Shown here in pieces: positions 26,968 to 35,517 of a stretch of DNA of 64,000 nucleotides. The position numbers and the translations under genes are program-made. Location: contig NZ_CAHJWJ010000006.1 of the NCBI RefSeq assembly GCF_903642285.1, forward strand, positions 62,001 to 126,000, given 5' to 3'. This DNA comes from Sphingomonas bacterium. Lineage in GTDB: Bacteria > Pseudomonadota > Alphaproteobacteria > Sphingomonadales > Sphingomonadaceae. A model generated the notes under the pieces. It was not told the origin of the DNA. It saw only the letters and a program-made list of their open reading frames with translations, and ran no database searches. The first letter of the stretch is position 1; each line of letters opens with the position of its first letter.

Positions 26968-27102
26968 TTACGCCGACAGCTTCTTGCGGCCGCGCGCGCG
27001 GCGGGCGCGGATCACCGCCCGGCCACCGACCGTCGCCATCCGCGCGCGGAAGCCGTGACGGCGGGTCCGCACCAGATTGCTCGGCTGAAAGGTCCGCTTC
27101 AT
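26968..27102 (-). CDS. rpmH: 50S ribosomal protein L34
   Basis: 44 aa, the normal length. It starts [20 protein letters not shown] and ends [10 protein letters not shown], the family pattern. The ATG is at 27102 and the TAA at 26970-26968. GAGGAATGAG lies just upstream as ribosome-binding region. It is the first gene of the rpmH-rnpA-yidD-yidC-yihA operon. The 241 bp between it and comM should hold the operon promoter and the comM leader. Confidence 0.97.
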   Translation of the reverse strand: MKRTFQPSNLVRTRRHGFRARMATVGGRAVIRARRARGRKKLSA

Positions 27103-27343
27103 CGCTCATTCCTCAAATTCGGTTCGACCTGCATCGAATGCAAGAAGGCCGCCCAGGGGACGGCCTCGTTCGGCGCTGCGCATAGCCACAGGGACCCGAC
27201 AAGTCAACGTGGACGCGTCGCCCTTGCGCCCGCTGCATATGCGTTCGCCGCAATGTCCATGGCGATAGATTGGCATGCGATCCATCTCGCGGTGCCGCGC
27301 GATGCAAAGCCCGATATGACCGTCGGCTTGCGGGGAGAATGCG

Positions 27344-28852
27344 GTGGCGACGATCGTATCGACGGTGGCCTATCTGGGGCTGGAAGCGCGCGCCGTCGAG
27401 GTGCAGGTGCAATTGATCCCGGGCTTGCCTGCGTTCAACGTCGTCGGGCTCGGCGACAAGGCGGTCGGCGAAAGCCGTGAACGGGTGAGGGGCGCGATCG
27501 CCGCCATGGGGCTGGCATTGCCGCCGAAGCGGATCGCGGTGAATCTCAGCCCCGCCGACCTGCCGAAGGAAGGGTCGCATTTCGACCTGCCGATCGCACT
27601 TGCGGTGCTGGGCGCGATGGGCGTGGTCGATGTCGAAACGCTGGCGGAGTTCGTCGTGGTCGGCGAGCTCGGGCTCGACGCACGGATCGCGCCTTCGCCC
27701 GGCGTACTGCTCGCCGCGCTGTTCGCGTCGGGCGAGGGCAAGGGGCTGGTCTGCCCCGCCGCGCAAGGGTCGGAGGCGGCCTGGGCGGGGTCGATCGAAA
27801 TCGTCGCGGCACCCGATCTGCTCGGGCTCATCAACCATTTCAAGGGTCATGGCCTGCTCTCGGCACCGCGTCCGGGCGAGGCCGAGGCGACGTTCAGGGG
27901 GCCGGACCTCGCGCAGGTCCGCGGACAGGAAACCGCCAAGCGCGCGCTCGAGATCGCAGCCGCGGGCGGTCACAACCTGTTGATGTGCGGACCGCCCGGC
28001 GCGGGAAAGTCGCTGATGGCGGCGTGCTTGCCCGGTATCCTGCCCCCGCTCGATCCCGCCGAAGCGCTCGAGGTGTCGATGGTGCAATCGGTCGCGGGAA
28101 CGCTGACCGAGGGGCGGCTGACCCGTACGCGACCGTTTCGCGCGCCGCATCATTCGGCCTCGATGGCGGCGTTGACGGGGGGCGGGCTGAAGGTGAAGCC
28201 GGGCGAGGTCAGCCTCGCGCATCTGGGTGTATTGTTCCTCGACGAACTGCCCGAGTTCCAGCGCGCGGTGCTCGATTCGCTGCGCCAGCCGCTGGAGACG
28301 GGCTCGGTCAGCGTGGCGCGCGCCAATGCGCACGTTACTTTTCCGGCGCGGGTGCAGCTGGTCGCGGCGATGAACCCGTGCCGGTGCGGGCACCTCGGCG
28401 ACGCCGGGCTGGCGTGCGCGCGGGCGCCGAAATGCGCGGCGGATTATCAGGCGAAGGTGTCGGGGCCGCTGCTCGACCGGATCGACCTGCATGTCGATGT
28501 CGCCGCGGTCAGCGCCGCCGATCTCGTCCTGCCGCCGCCGACCGAGGATTCCGCCGCGGTCGCCGCACGGGTCGCCGCCGCGCGCGCCGTTCAGACATGT
28601 CGCTATGCCGGGGAGGGCGTACGGACCAATGCGGAGGCGGACGGCCCGCTGCTCGACCGCGTCGCGACGCCCGACGCGCCGGGCCGTGCCTTGCTGACCC
28701 AGGCGGCAGGCGCGATGCGGCTGACCGCGCGCGGCTACACGCGCATCCTGCGCGTCGCGCGGACGATCGCCGACTTGGCGGACGCCCCGTCGATCGGCCG
28801 CGTCCACATCGCGGAGGCGCTGAGCTATCGCCGGCGAGCGCCGGTCAATTGA
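27344..28852 (+). CDS. comM: YifB/ComM-family Mg-chelatase-like AAA+ ATPase
   Basis: 502 aa. The N-terminal Lon-protease-like fold (VVGLGDKAVGESRERVRGAI, LPKEGSHFDLPIAL) is followed by an AAA+ module. Walker A GPPGAGKS is at about 216-223, and GVLFLDELPEF is Walker B. A zinc-type cysteine cluster NPCRCGHLGD...C...C sits before the sensor. ComM is a branch-migration helicase that extends D-loops during natural transformation in other bacteria. The start is the GTG at 27344 after GGGGAGA. Confidence 0.92.
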   Translation: MATIVSTVAYLGLEARAVEVQVQLIPGLPAFNVVGLGDKAVGESRERVRGAIAAMGLALPPKRIAVNLSPADLPKEGSHFDLPIALAVLGAMGVVDVETLAEFVVVGELGLDARIAPSPGVLLAALFASGEGKGLVCPAAQGSEAAWAGSIEIVAAPDLLGLINHFKGHGLLSAPRPGEAEATFRGPDLAQVRGQETAKRALEIAAAGGHNLLMCGPPGAGKSLMAACLPGILPPLDPAEALEVSMVQSVAGTLTEGRLTRTRPFRAPHHSASMAALTGGGLKVKPGEVSLAHLGVLFLDELPEFQRAVLDSLRQPLETGSVSVARANAHVTFPARVQLVAAMNPCRCGHLGDAGLACARAPKCAADYQAKVSGPLLDRIDLHVDVAAVSAADLVLPPPTEDSAAVAARVAAARAVQTCRYAGEGVRTNAEADGPLLDRVATPDAPGRALLTQAAGAMRLTARGYTRILRVARTIADLADAPSIGRVHIAEALSYRRRAPVN

Positions 28853-28959
28853 TCGCGGGTTATGGATACCGCGATCCGTCCGCAACAACGGATTTCCGAA
28901 GCCTGACGGCTTGCGAGGGGCTTGGGGCTGGGCTACGCGGCGCACCAGCCAATGCAAAT

Positions 28960-29044
28960 GCGGGTATGGTGGAATTGGTAGACGCGCCGGACTCAAAATC
29001 CGGTTCCGCAAGGAGTGTCGGTTCGACTCCGACTACCCGCACCA
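28960..29044 (+). tRNA. tRNA-Leu (CAA)
   Basis: 85-nt class II tRNA. The acceptor GCGGGTA pairs with TACCCGC and CCA is encoded. The anticodon stem CCGGA/TCCGG encloses loop CTCAAAA, giving anticodon CAA. The variable arm TTCCGCAAGGAGT is long, and the T arm CGGTTCGACTCCG is normal. Confidence 0.95.
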
Positions 29045-29106
29045 TTGGATCGATGGGATCGACCGAAATCCCAAGCGATGGCGACCGAAGCGGGCGTCGA
29101 TCCGGC

Positions 29107-29181
29107 TGGTGACCCCTACGGGAATCGAACCCGTGCTTACGCCGTGAGAGGGCGTCGTCCTAACCGCTAGACGAAGGGGCC
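29107..29181 (-). tRNA. tRNA-Glu (CTC)
   Basis: 75 nt on the minus strand. It begins GGCCCCTTCGTCTAGCGGTT, the bacterial tRNA-Glu start. The anticodon stem ACGCC/GGCGT encloses loop CTCTCAC, giving anticodon CTC. The T arm ACGGGTTCGATTCCCGT is followed by encoded CCA. It faces the tRNA-Leu gene 62 bp away. Confidence 0.94.
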
Positions 29182-29225
29182 GTTAGCGGTGCGAGCGAAG
29201 CGCTTACGGGGCGGCGGGAAAGCCG

Positions 29226-30989
29226 TCAAGCCGGGCGGTCGGCCCAGGCGGCGTCTTCGAGGTGGAGTTCGGCGGTGGGGCGGCTGGACCAGTCGTCGAT
29301 CTTCGCGCGGCCGGCGATCCACAGCCGGCGATGCGGGCCCGCACCGAGCAAGGCCTGACCGAGCGGGGTGTCGCCGCTGCGGAACGCCATCGCTTTCAGG
29401 CTGCGGCCGTCGTCGCCCGCGACGATCGCGCGGACATGGCCGTTGCCGACGATCTCCGCCTTGACCACGCGGACCGGACCGGCGACGATGCGCGGCGCGG
29501 GCCAACCCATGCCGTAAGGGCCCCCGGCCTCCATCGCGCCGACGAAATCGGGGTTGACCCCGCCGGGTGCCATCACGGCATCGAGCAGCAAGGCGCGGTC
29601 GCCGATCGCCCGGTCGACCCCGGCGGCGAGGCGGTCCTCCAGAAAATCGGCGAACGCTGCCACTTGCGCGGCGTCGATCGTCAGCCCCGCCGCCATCGCA
29701 TGCCCCCCCCCGGCGACGAGCAGGCCATGCTCCTTCGCCGCCAGCACCGCCGCGCCCAGATCGACGCCCGCGATCGATCGGCCCGACCCCTTGCCGATGC
29801 CCGCTTCATCGACCGCGATCACGATCGCGGGCCGACCGAGCTTTTCCTTCAGCCGACCGGCGACGATGCCGATGACGCCAGGGTGCCAGCCTTGCCCGGA
29901 TACCACGACGACGCGGCGGTCGCCGCCTATCATCAGGTCCGCCGCGGTCTGCACCGCGCCCTCGATCCCGCGGCGCTCCTCGTTCAGGCGGGCGAGTTCG
30001 GCGGCGATCGCGCGGGCTTCGTCGGGGTCGCTGCACGTCAACAGGCGGACGCCCAGGTCCGATTTGCCGACCCGGCCCCCTGCGTTGATCCGCGGCCCGA
30101 GCGCGAAGCCGAGGTCGGTCGCGGTCGGATTGCGGGGCAGGCGCGAAGCCTCGATCAGCGCGGCGATGCCGATGTTGCGGCGCTGCGCCATCACCTTCAG
30201 CCCCTGCGCGACGAACGCACGGTTGAGCCCGCGCAACTGCGCCACGTCCGCGACGGTGCCGAGCGCGACGATGTCGAGCAGATCGATCAGCCGCGGCTCC
30301 GCCCGTCCGGCGAAGAAACCGCGCGCACGCAGCGTCCGTACCAGGGCCGCGCCGAGCAGAAACGCGACACCGACCGCGGCGAGGTGTCCGTGCGCCGCAC
30401 CGTCGCCCTCGTCCAGCCGGTTGGGGTTCACCAATGCGTGCGCGAGGGGCAGGGCGCTGGCGCATTTATGATGGTCGACGACGATGACGTCGACGGGGGC
30501 CGCGTGCGCCGCCGCCAGCGCATCGAACGCCTGCGCCCCGCAATCGACGGTCACGATCAGCGTCGCGCCCTCCGCCGCGAGCCGCAGCAACGCGGGACCG
30601 GACGGCCCATAGCCTTCGATCAGCCGGTCGGGGATATAGGGCCGCGCCTCGATCCCGAGATCGCGGAGCAGCAGTACCATCAGCGCCGCCGACGTCGCGC
30701 CATCGACATCGTAATCGCCGAAGATCGCGACGTTCTCGCCGGCGATCACCGCATCGGCCAGGCGGTCGGCGGCGCGGTCCATGTCGCGGAAGATCGAGGG
30801 GTCGGGCATGAAGCCGCGGATCGACGGCGTCTTGTGCAGGTCCAGCGCCTCGCGCGGGCACCCCCGCGCCATCAGGATCTGCGTGACCAGATCGTCCGGC
30901 GTGAACCCCGGGTCGCGCGCGTCCGCGCTCGTCGCCCGCCAGCGCCACGGCTGACCCATGATCGATCGGGAAATGCCGAGGACGTCCAT
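29226..30989 (-). CDS. recJ: single-stranded-DNA-specific exonuclease RecJ
   Basis: 587 aa DHH-superfamily 5'-3' exonuclease used in recombination and mismatch repair. The metal motifs are GDYDVDG (91-97), VDCG (148-151) and DHH (172-174). The DHHA1 motif region is SGRSIAGVDLGAAV...GGGHAMAAGL, and the C-terminal OB-like domain follows. The start is the ATG at 30989, 23 bp after the prolyl-hydroxylase-like gene on the same strand. Confidence 0.96.
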   Translation of the reverse strand: MDVLGISRSIMGQPWRWRATSADARDPGFTPDDLVTQILMARGCPREALDLHKTPSIRGFMPDPSIFRDMDRAADRLADAVIAGENVAIFGDYDVDGATSAALMVLLLRDLGIEARPYIPDRLIEGYGPSGPALLRLAAEGATLIVTVDCGAQAFDALAAAHAAPVDVIVVDHHKCASALPLAHALVNPNRLDEGDGAAHGHLAAVGVAFLLGAALVRTLRARGFFAGRAEPRLIDLLDIVALGTVADVAQLRGLNRAFVAQGLKVMAQRRNIGIAALIEASRLPRNPTATDLGFALGPRINAGGRVGKSDLGVRLLTCSDPDEARAIAAELARLNEERRGIEGAVQTAADLMIGGDRRVVVVSGQGWHPGVIGIVAGRLKEKLGRPAIVIAVDEAGIGKGSGRSIAGVDLGAAVLAAKEHGLLVAGGGHAMAAGLTIDAAQVAAFADFLEDRLAAGVDRAIGDRALLLDAVMAPGGVNPDFVGAMEAGGPYGMGWPAPRIVAGPVRVVKAEIVGNGHVRAIVAGDDGRSLKAMAFRSGDTPLGQALLGAGPHRRLWIAGRAKIDDWSSRPTAELHLEDAAWADRPA

Positions 30990-31012
30990 CGCCAGCCTCT
31001 ACGCGAGCATGG

Positions 31013-31684
31013 CTATTGTATCCAGTCGTCCTCGCGAAACCATTTGGTCACGATGTACTTAACGCCCTCCACGACGGGCATGCCCTCGTGGAGCGTCAGT
31101 TCGTTGGGGCTGCCGTCGGGGTTCATGTTGTTCCAGGCGAGCAACAGACCGCGCCTGGGCGCGACGCGGATGCCTGCCTGCGGGAACCAGGTCGCGCCGC
31201 CCTCCTCGACATCGTTCAGATACACCATCGCGGTCCACGTGCGCTGGCCGCCCGACGCCTTCATCGCGGGCCAGTAGCTTTCGCTCTCGTGGAAATAATC
31301 GTGATGCGCGCGGAATTGCTGGCCGGGGGCGTAACGCTGCCCCTGCATCGTCTCGCCCTTGGCGGGATCGAGCCCGAGCAGCAGCGCGATGCCCTCGTCG
31401 ATCGGGCGGACGTCCGGCGAATGACGGTTCATGTCGCAGCTTTCGCTGGTCCGGAACCCGGTCCCCGCCTTGTCGGACAGCAATGTCGATGGCCGGCGAT
31501 GCGCGTCGATCATCGCGACCAGCGCCTCGCATTGCGCCGCGGAGAGGAAATCCGGATGGTAATAGACCTGTGCGGCGGGAACCTGCGCGCAGGTGACCGC
31601 GGGGTTGGCGTCGAGCCGCTGCGCGACCGTCTGTCCGGCGGATCGGCGGATTTTCGACGGGGAACCGGGTTTCCTGATGGCCAT
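31013..31684 (-). CDS. 2OG-Fe(II) oxygenase, prolyl 4-hydroxylase alpha-subunit-like
   Basis: 223 aa. The double-stranded beta-helix iron site is complete: H127-x-D129 (RAHHDYF), H199 (LTLHEG), and K214 (IVTKW) for 2-oxoglutarate. Other family blocks are RTSESCDM and GGQRTWTAMVYLNDVEEGGAT. It would hydroxylate proline or another residue in a protein or peptide; the target is unknown. The chosen start is the ATG at 31684 (MAIRKPG). A longer start at 31756 would run through the terminator hairpin of the gene before it. Confidence 0.88.
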   Translation of the reverse strand: MAIRKPGSPSKIRRSAGQTVAQRLDANPAVTCAQVPAAQVYYHPDFLSAAQCEALVAMIDAHRRPSTLLSDKAGTGFRTSESCDMNRHSPDVRPIDEGIALLLGLDPAKGETMQGQRYAPGQQFRAHHDYFHESESYWPAMKASGGQRTWTAMVYLNDVEEGGATWFPQAGIRVAPRRGLLLAWNNMNPDGSPNELTLHEGMPVVEGVKYIVTKWFREDDWIQ

Positions 31685-31722
31685 GACCAGACCGATTGCC
31701 GTCGCCCCCGACGAAACGCAAG

Positions 31723-31749
31723 AGGCCCCGGCGTCGTTCGCCGGGGCCT
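31723..31749 (-). terminator. hairpin after the RcnB-like gene
   Basis: Perfect 11-bp stem AGGCCCCGGCG/CGCCGGGGCCT with a 5-nt loop, 11 bp downstream of the stop of the RcnB-like gene. Only a short T-rich tail (CTCTTGCGTTT on the minus strand) follows, so it is a likely but not classical terminator. It also separates this gene from the 2OG oxygenase/recJ operon. Confidence 0.65.
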
Positions 31750-31759
31750 CCTTCACGCC

Positions 31760-32590
31760 TTACCAGAAGATGCCGTACGCTGCATCGACGACATAACCGC
31801 TGCGGACATCGACCAGCAGCGCGTCGTTATAATAGCGGACCCAGCGATAGGGGCCGTAGGCCGGTGGCAGGCGGTAGGTATACGGGTTCCCGATCCAGTA
31901 ATTCTGGCCGTAGAAGCCGTAGCCGAGCGTGATGCCGACCGAATAGCGGCGATAGCCGTAACCGCCGCCGGGCGCGTAATAGCGCGGCAGGTGGAACGCA
32001 CCGCGGTTCTGCGCACGGTAGCCGTTCCAGTCGTAGCGGCGGTCGCCATGCCAGCCATTGTTCCAGCCGCCGCGGCTCTGAGCACCGCGCCCATCCTGGT
32101 ATCCGCGGCCATCATTGCCGCGGCCGGCATAGCCGCCCTGTCCGCCCGGCGCGTTCGGGCCGAAATTCGGTCGTCCCTGATCGCCGCGCCCGGTATAGCC
32201 GCGCTGGCCGTCCGGTCCGCCGTTCGGGCGCTGGCCCTGCTGGTACTGGCCCTGCTGGTACTGGCCCTGCCGGTACTGGCCCTGCTGATATTGGCCTTGC
32301 CGATATTGGGCCTGTCCGTTCTGGCCCTGGCGGTATTGGTTTTGCTGTGGCTGGCCCTGTTGCGGCTGACCCTGCGGTTGCCGGCCCTGCTGCGGCTGCT
32401 GGCCCTGGGCTTGCGGACGCGGCTGCTGCTGTTGGTGCTGCGCGCGATAGGCGTCGCGCCGGGCCTGATCGCCGCGCTGTCCATCGACCTGTACGTCGCC
32501 GCGGGCCTCGACGTTCGCCTGCTGCGCGCCGGCGATCGCCGGCGCGAATGCGGCGGCGGCGAGCAGAAGCCCGATGACTGGTTTGACCAT
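31760..32590 (-). CDS. RcnB-like secreted protein with Gln-rich repeat
   Basis: 276 aa. The signal peptide is MVKPVIGLLLAAAAFAPAIAGA. A low-complexity segment follows with repeated QYRQG / QYQQGQ units (about residues 55-120), then a Gly/Arg/Asn-rich stretch. The C terminus LPPAYGPYRWVRYYNDALLVDVRSG...YGIFW matches the RcnB domain, known from a periplasmic protein of Ni/Co homeostasis. No metal transporter is adjacent, so a metal role is only suggested. Confidence 0.78.
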   Translation of the reverse strand: MVKPVIGLLLAAAAFAPAIAGAQQANVEARGDVQVDGQRGDQARRDAYRAQHQQQQPRPQAQGQQPQQGRQPQGQPQQGQPQQNQYRQGQNGQAQYRQGQYQQGQYRQGQYQQGQYQQGQRPNGGPDGQRGYTGRGDQGRPNFGPNAPGGQGGYAGRGNDGRGYQDGRGAQSRGGWNNGWHGDRRYDWNGYRAQNRGAFHLPRYYAPGGGYGYRRYSVGITLGYGFYGQNYWIGNPYTYRLPPAYGPYRWVRYYNDALLVDVRSGYVVDAAYGIFW

Positions 32591-32722
32591 GATGCTATCC
32601 TTGCTGTTGTGAACGGTGAACGCACCGGTTCGGACGATGGCACGGTGTAGGCGCTATGGGCTGCCGTGAAGCTGAACTCGTCTGTCAGCGATCCGACAGG
32701 TTCCTGTCATGTGCGCGCAGGA

Positions 32723-33268
32723 TCAAGGTGCCTTGGGCGGGACCAGTGCCGGCACGAGGCGGGCCGAGTCGGCGGGATCGATCCCGGGCCTGAAGCCGGC
32801 GGGAATCGTCTCTTCGCCGCGCATCGCCCGGCCCGCGCGCTGGATCGCGTCGATCAGGCGGGGATAGGTGCCGCACCGGCAGATATTGGTAATACTCGCT
32901 CGCACCTGGTCCTCGCTCGGGTCGGGTACGGTCTTCAGCAGCACCGCCGCCGCCATCACGATGCCGGGGATGCAGAACCCGCATTGCGGTACGTTGGCGG
33001 CGATGAAGGCGAGCTGCACCGGGTGGGTCCGCTCGCGCGACAGCCCCTCGATCGTGGTGACGTAGCTGCCCTCGATGCTGGCGATCGACACCCGGCACGA
33101 TCGGACCGCATGGCCATCGACATCGACCGTACACGCGCCGCAGATCCCCGTGCCGCAGCCATATTTGGCCCCCGTCAGGTTCGATGCGTCGCGCAGCGCC
33201 CACAACAACGGCGTTTGCGGATCGAGCCGGTATTCGACCGGCTGATTGTTGACCGTGAAGCGAGTCAT
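32723..33268 (-). CDS. (2Fe-2S)-binding small subunit of a molybdenum hydroxylase, solitary
   Basis: 181 aa of the xanthine oxidase/isoquinoline 1-oxidoreductase small-subunit type. The plant-ferredoxin cluster cysteines are C38, C43, C46 and C58. The second cluster has C96, C99, C130 and C132 (QCGFC, CRC). Such subunits normally work with a molybdopterin large subunit encoded alongside, but none is present in the neighbourhood. The protein has a C-terminal extension of about 30 residues. It is divergent from the dioxygenase gene, sharing a 71-bp promoter region. Confidence 0.9.
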   Translation of the reverse strand: MTRFTVNNQPVEYRLDPQTPLLWALRDASNLTGAKYGCGTGICGACTVDVDGHAVRSCRVSIASIEGSYVTTIEGLSRERTHPVQLAFIAANVPQCGFCIPGIVMAAAVLLKTVPDPSEDQVRASITNICRCGTYPRLIDAIQRAGRAMRGEETIPAGFRPGIDPADSARLVPALVPPKAP

Positions 33269-33339
33269 GGCGACATCCTTAGGCGAAACGCGGCGTTTCG
33301 ATCCATGCGATTGTGCGACGCGCGGGGCGGGCGCACATC

Positions 33340-34146
33340 ATGATCATGACCCATCCAACCCTCTTCATTCCGCACGGCGGCGGCCCCTGTTTCTTCATGG
33401 ACCCCGCAGGCGGGCCGCCCGATCGAATGTGGCGACCGATGCAGGCCCATCTGGCGGGGTCGATCGACAGCCTGCCCGAACGACCGCGCACGATCCTGCT
33501 GGTTTCCGGCCATTGGGAGGAGCCCGTCGCGACGGTGCATGTCGGCGAGCGTCCGGGACTGCTCTATGATTACGGCGGTTTCCCGCCGCATACCTATCGG
33601 CTGCGATGGGATGCGTCGGGCGCGCCGGACGTCGCCCGCCGCGCCGCGGACCTGCTGCGTGCGGCCGGTCATCCGGTCGCCGAGAATGCGACGCGCGGGT
33701 GGGATCACGGCGTCTTCATCCCGATGAAAGTCGCGGTACCGTCGGCCGACATCCCGCTCGTGCAATTGTCGCTGCGCGCCGATCTCGACCCGGCGGCGCA
33801 CATCGCGATCGGGCGGGCGCTCGCCCCTTTGCGGAACGAGGGCGTCCTGATCGTCGGATCGGGGATGAGCTTCCACAATATGCGCGCGTTCGGCGGCGTT
33901 GCGACCGGGTCCTCGGCCGCCTGGGACGATGCGCTGTCCGCGGCGGTGACCGATTCCGATCCCGTTGCGCGTGCGGCGCGCCTCACCGACTGGGCGACGC
34001 TGCCCGACGCGCGCTTCGCACATCCCCGGGAAGAACATCTGCTGCCCTTGATGGTCGCGCTCGGGGCGGGGGGCGACGGCGCGGCGGTGCAGGCGTTCCG
34101 CGACACGGTAATGGGCTGGACGGTTTCGGGTTATCGTTTCGGCTGA
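33340..34146 (+). CDS. DODA-type extradiol ring-cleavage dioxygenase
   Basis: 268 aa, class III extradiol dioxygenase (LigB superfamily), YgiD/4,5-DOPA dioxygenase type. The iron ligand region FIPHGGGPCF is at the N terminus, followed by VSGHWEE, a WDHGVFIP block, and a C-terminal REEHLLPLMVALGA. Family members open catecholic rings; the true substrate is unknown. The start is the ATG at 33340 (MIMTHPTLFIP), with 33346 equally possible. Confidence 0.88.
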   Translation: MIMTHPTLFIPHGGGPCFFMDPAGGPPDRMWRPMQAHLAGSIDSLPERPRTILLVSGHWEEPVATVHVGERPGLLYDYGGFPPHTYRLRWDASGAPDVARRAADLLRAAGHPVAENATRGWDHGVFIPMKVAVPSADIPLVQLSLRADLDPAAHIAIGRALAPLRNEGVLIVGSGMSFHNMRAFGGVATGSSAAWDDALSAAVTDSDPVARAARLTDWATLPDARFAHPREEHLLPLMVALGAGGDGAAVQAFRDTVMGWTVSGYRFG

Positions 34147-34214
34147 ACCGCGGCGCTTGCCAGTCCGGCGAACGGCATCCTATCCGGGACCTGAGAATGA
34201 ACGAGGGAACCGGG

Positions 34215-35507
34215 ATGCACGGCGATACCGATCAAGCGGTTGCGGCACGCGGCGACGCCGACCACGGCTATGACGCGCCCGACCTGCGCATCTTCGTCTT
34301 CGCGCTGTTCTTCATCTTCGGCGGCATCACCAGCCTCAACGACATCGTCATCCCGAAATTGCGGGAGCTTTTCACGCTCGACCACGCATCGGCGATGCTG
34401 GTCCAGTCGGCGTTCTTCCTCGCATACGGGCTGTTCTCGATCCCCGCCGCGGCGATCGTCCGGCGGGCGGGCTATATGCGTACCGCCGCGATCGGGCTGG
34501 TGACGATGATGATCGGGTGCCTGTTGTTCATCCCCGCATCGGCATCCGCGACGTTCGGGGTTTTCCTGATCGCGCTGTTCGTGCTCGGGGCGGGCATCAC
34601 GATCATCCAGGTCGTCGCCAATCCGCTGATCTCGCTGCTCGGCGCGCCGAAAACCGCATCGAGCCGGCTGACCTTCGCGCAGGCGTTCAATTCGCTCGGC
34701 ACCACGGCCTTCCCGCGCGTCGGATCGACCTTGATATTGGGCGGCTTGGTGAGCGTCAGCGCAGCGACGCTGACGGGGGCCGCGCGCGATGCGTACCGGG
34801 TCGAGGCGTCACGCGCGATCGTCCATACCTATCTTGGGCTGGCGGCCGCGCTGCTGGTCATCGCCGGCGTGGTCTGGACCCGGCGCAACCGGTTGCACGA
34901 GGAACAGGTCGAAAGCAGTTCGATGTTCCATGCGTTCACGCTGCTCAAGCGACCGCGCTTCACGATCGGCGTGCTTTGCACTTTCTTGTACGTCGGTGCG
35001 GAAGTCTCGATCGGATCGCTGGTCGTATCGTACCTGACCCAGGCGGATGTCTGGGGGGTGACCGATCAGGTCGCCGGCGACCATGTCCCCTATTACTGGG
35101 GCGGGGCGCTCGCCGGGCGGTTCGTCGGATCGGGACTGCTGCGATTGGTATCGCCGGGCAAGGCGCTCGCCGGGGTCGCCACCGCCGCGATCGTGCTGAT
35201 CCTGGTATCGGCGAACATGACCGGCGCGGTATCGGGCTGGGCGCTGCTGGCGGTGGGGCTGGCGAATTCGATCATGTTCCCGACGATCTTCGCGCTGGCA
35301 TCCGAAGGGCTCGGCAAGCGCGCCGCGGAGGGATCGGGCGTCATCGCGAGCGCGATCGTCGGCGGGGCGATCGTGCCGTACCTGACCGGCACGATCGCCG
35401 ACCACAGCGGCTCGCTGCATTTCGCGCTGCTGTTGCCGGGCCTCTGTTACGCGGTGATCGCAGCATACGGCATCTACGCGCGCAGGCCGGCACCCTCCGA
35501 TACCTGA
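34215..35507 (+). CDS. sugar MFS transporter (FucP/GluP type)
   Basis: 430 aa with about twelve membrane helices. The segments FFIFGGITSLNDIVIPKLRE, QVVANPLISLLG, FAQAFNSLGTT and YWGGALAGRFVGSGLLR are characteristic of the fucose/glucose-galactose permease branch (sugar:H+ symport). The ATG at 34215 has GAGGGA five bases upstream; an in-frame ATG at 34197 is possible. It follows the dioxygenase gene by about 70 bp and is not obviously part of its pathway. Confidence 0.9.
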   Translation: MHGDTDQAVAARGDADHGYDAPDLRIFVFALFFIFGGITSLNDIVIPKLRELFTLDHASAMLVQSAFFLAYGLFSIPAAAIVRRAGYMRTAAIGLVTMMIGCLLFIPASASATFGVFLIALFVLGAGITIIQVVANPLISLLGAPKTASSRLTFAQAFNSLGTTAFPRVGSTLILGGLVSVSAATLTGAARDAYRVEASRAIVHTYLGLAAALLVIAGVVWTRRNRLHEEQVESSSMFHAFTLLKRPRFTIGVLCTFLYVGAEVSIGSLVVSYLTQADVWGVTDQVAGDHVPYYWGGALAGRFVGSGLLRLVSPGKALAGVATAAIVLILVSANMTGAVSGWALLAVGLANSIMFPTIFALASEGLGKRAAEGSGVIASAIVGGAIVPYLTGTIADHSGSLHFALLLPGLCYAVIAAYGIYARRPAPSDT

Positions 35508-35517
35508 CCGATAGCGC

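Noticed and set aside
28960-29181. tRNA pair as an integration site of a mobile island
   Set aside because: No integrase, no direct repeat of a tRNA 3' end, and both flanks are ordinary chromosomal genes.
32240-32400. Short tandem repeats suggestive of a CRISPR array
   Set aside because: The units are contiguous, codon-periodic and in frame within a coding gene, without unique spacers or cas genes.
31016-32650. 544-aa open frame with a Leu/Val/Ala-rich repeat (ALLVLALLVLALPVL)
   Set aside because: It is the complement of the Gln-rich repeat of the RcnB-like gene and of the oxygenase gene. The apparent membrane repeat is a frame artefact.
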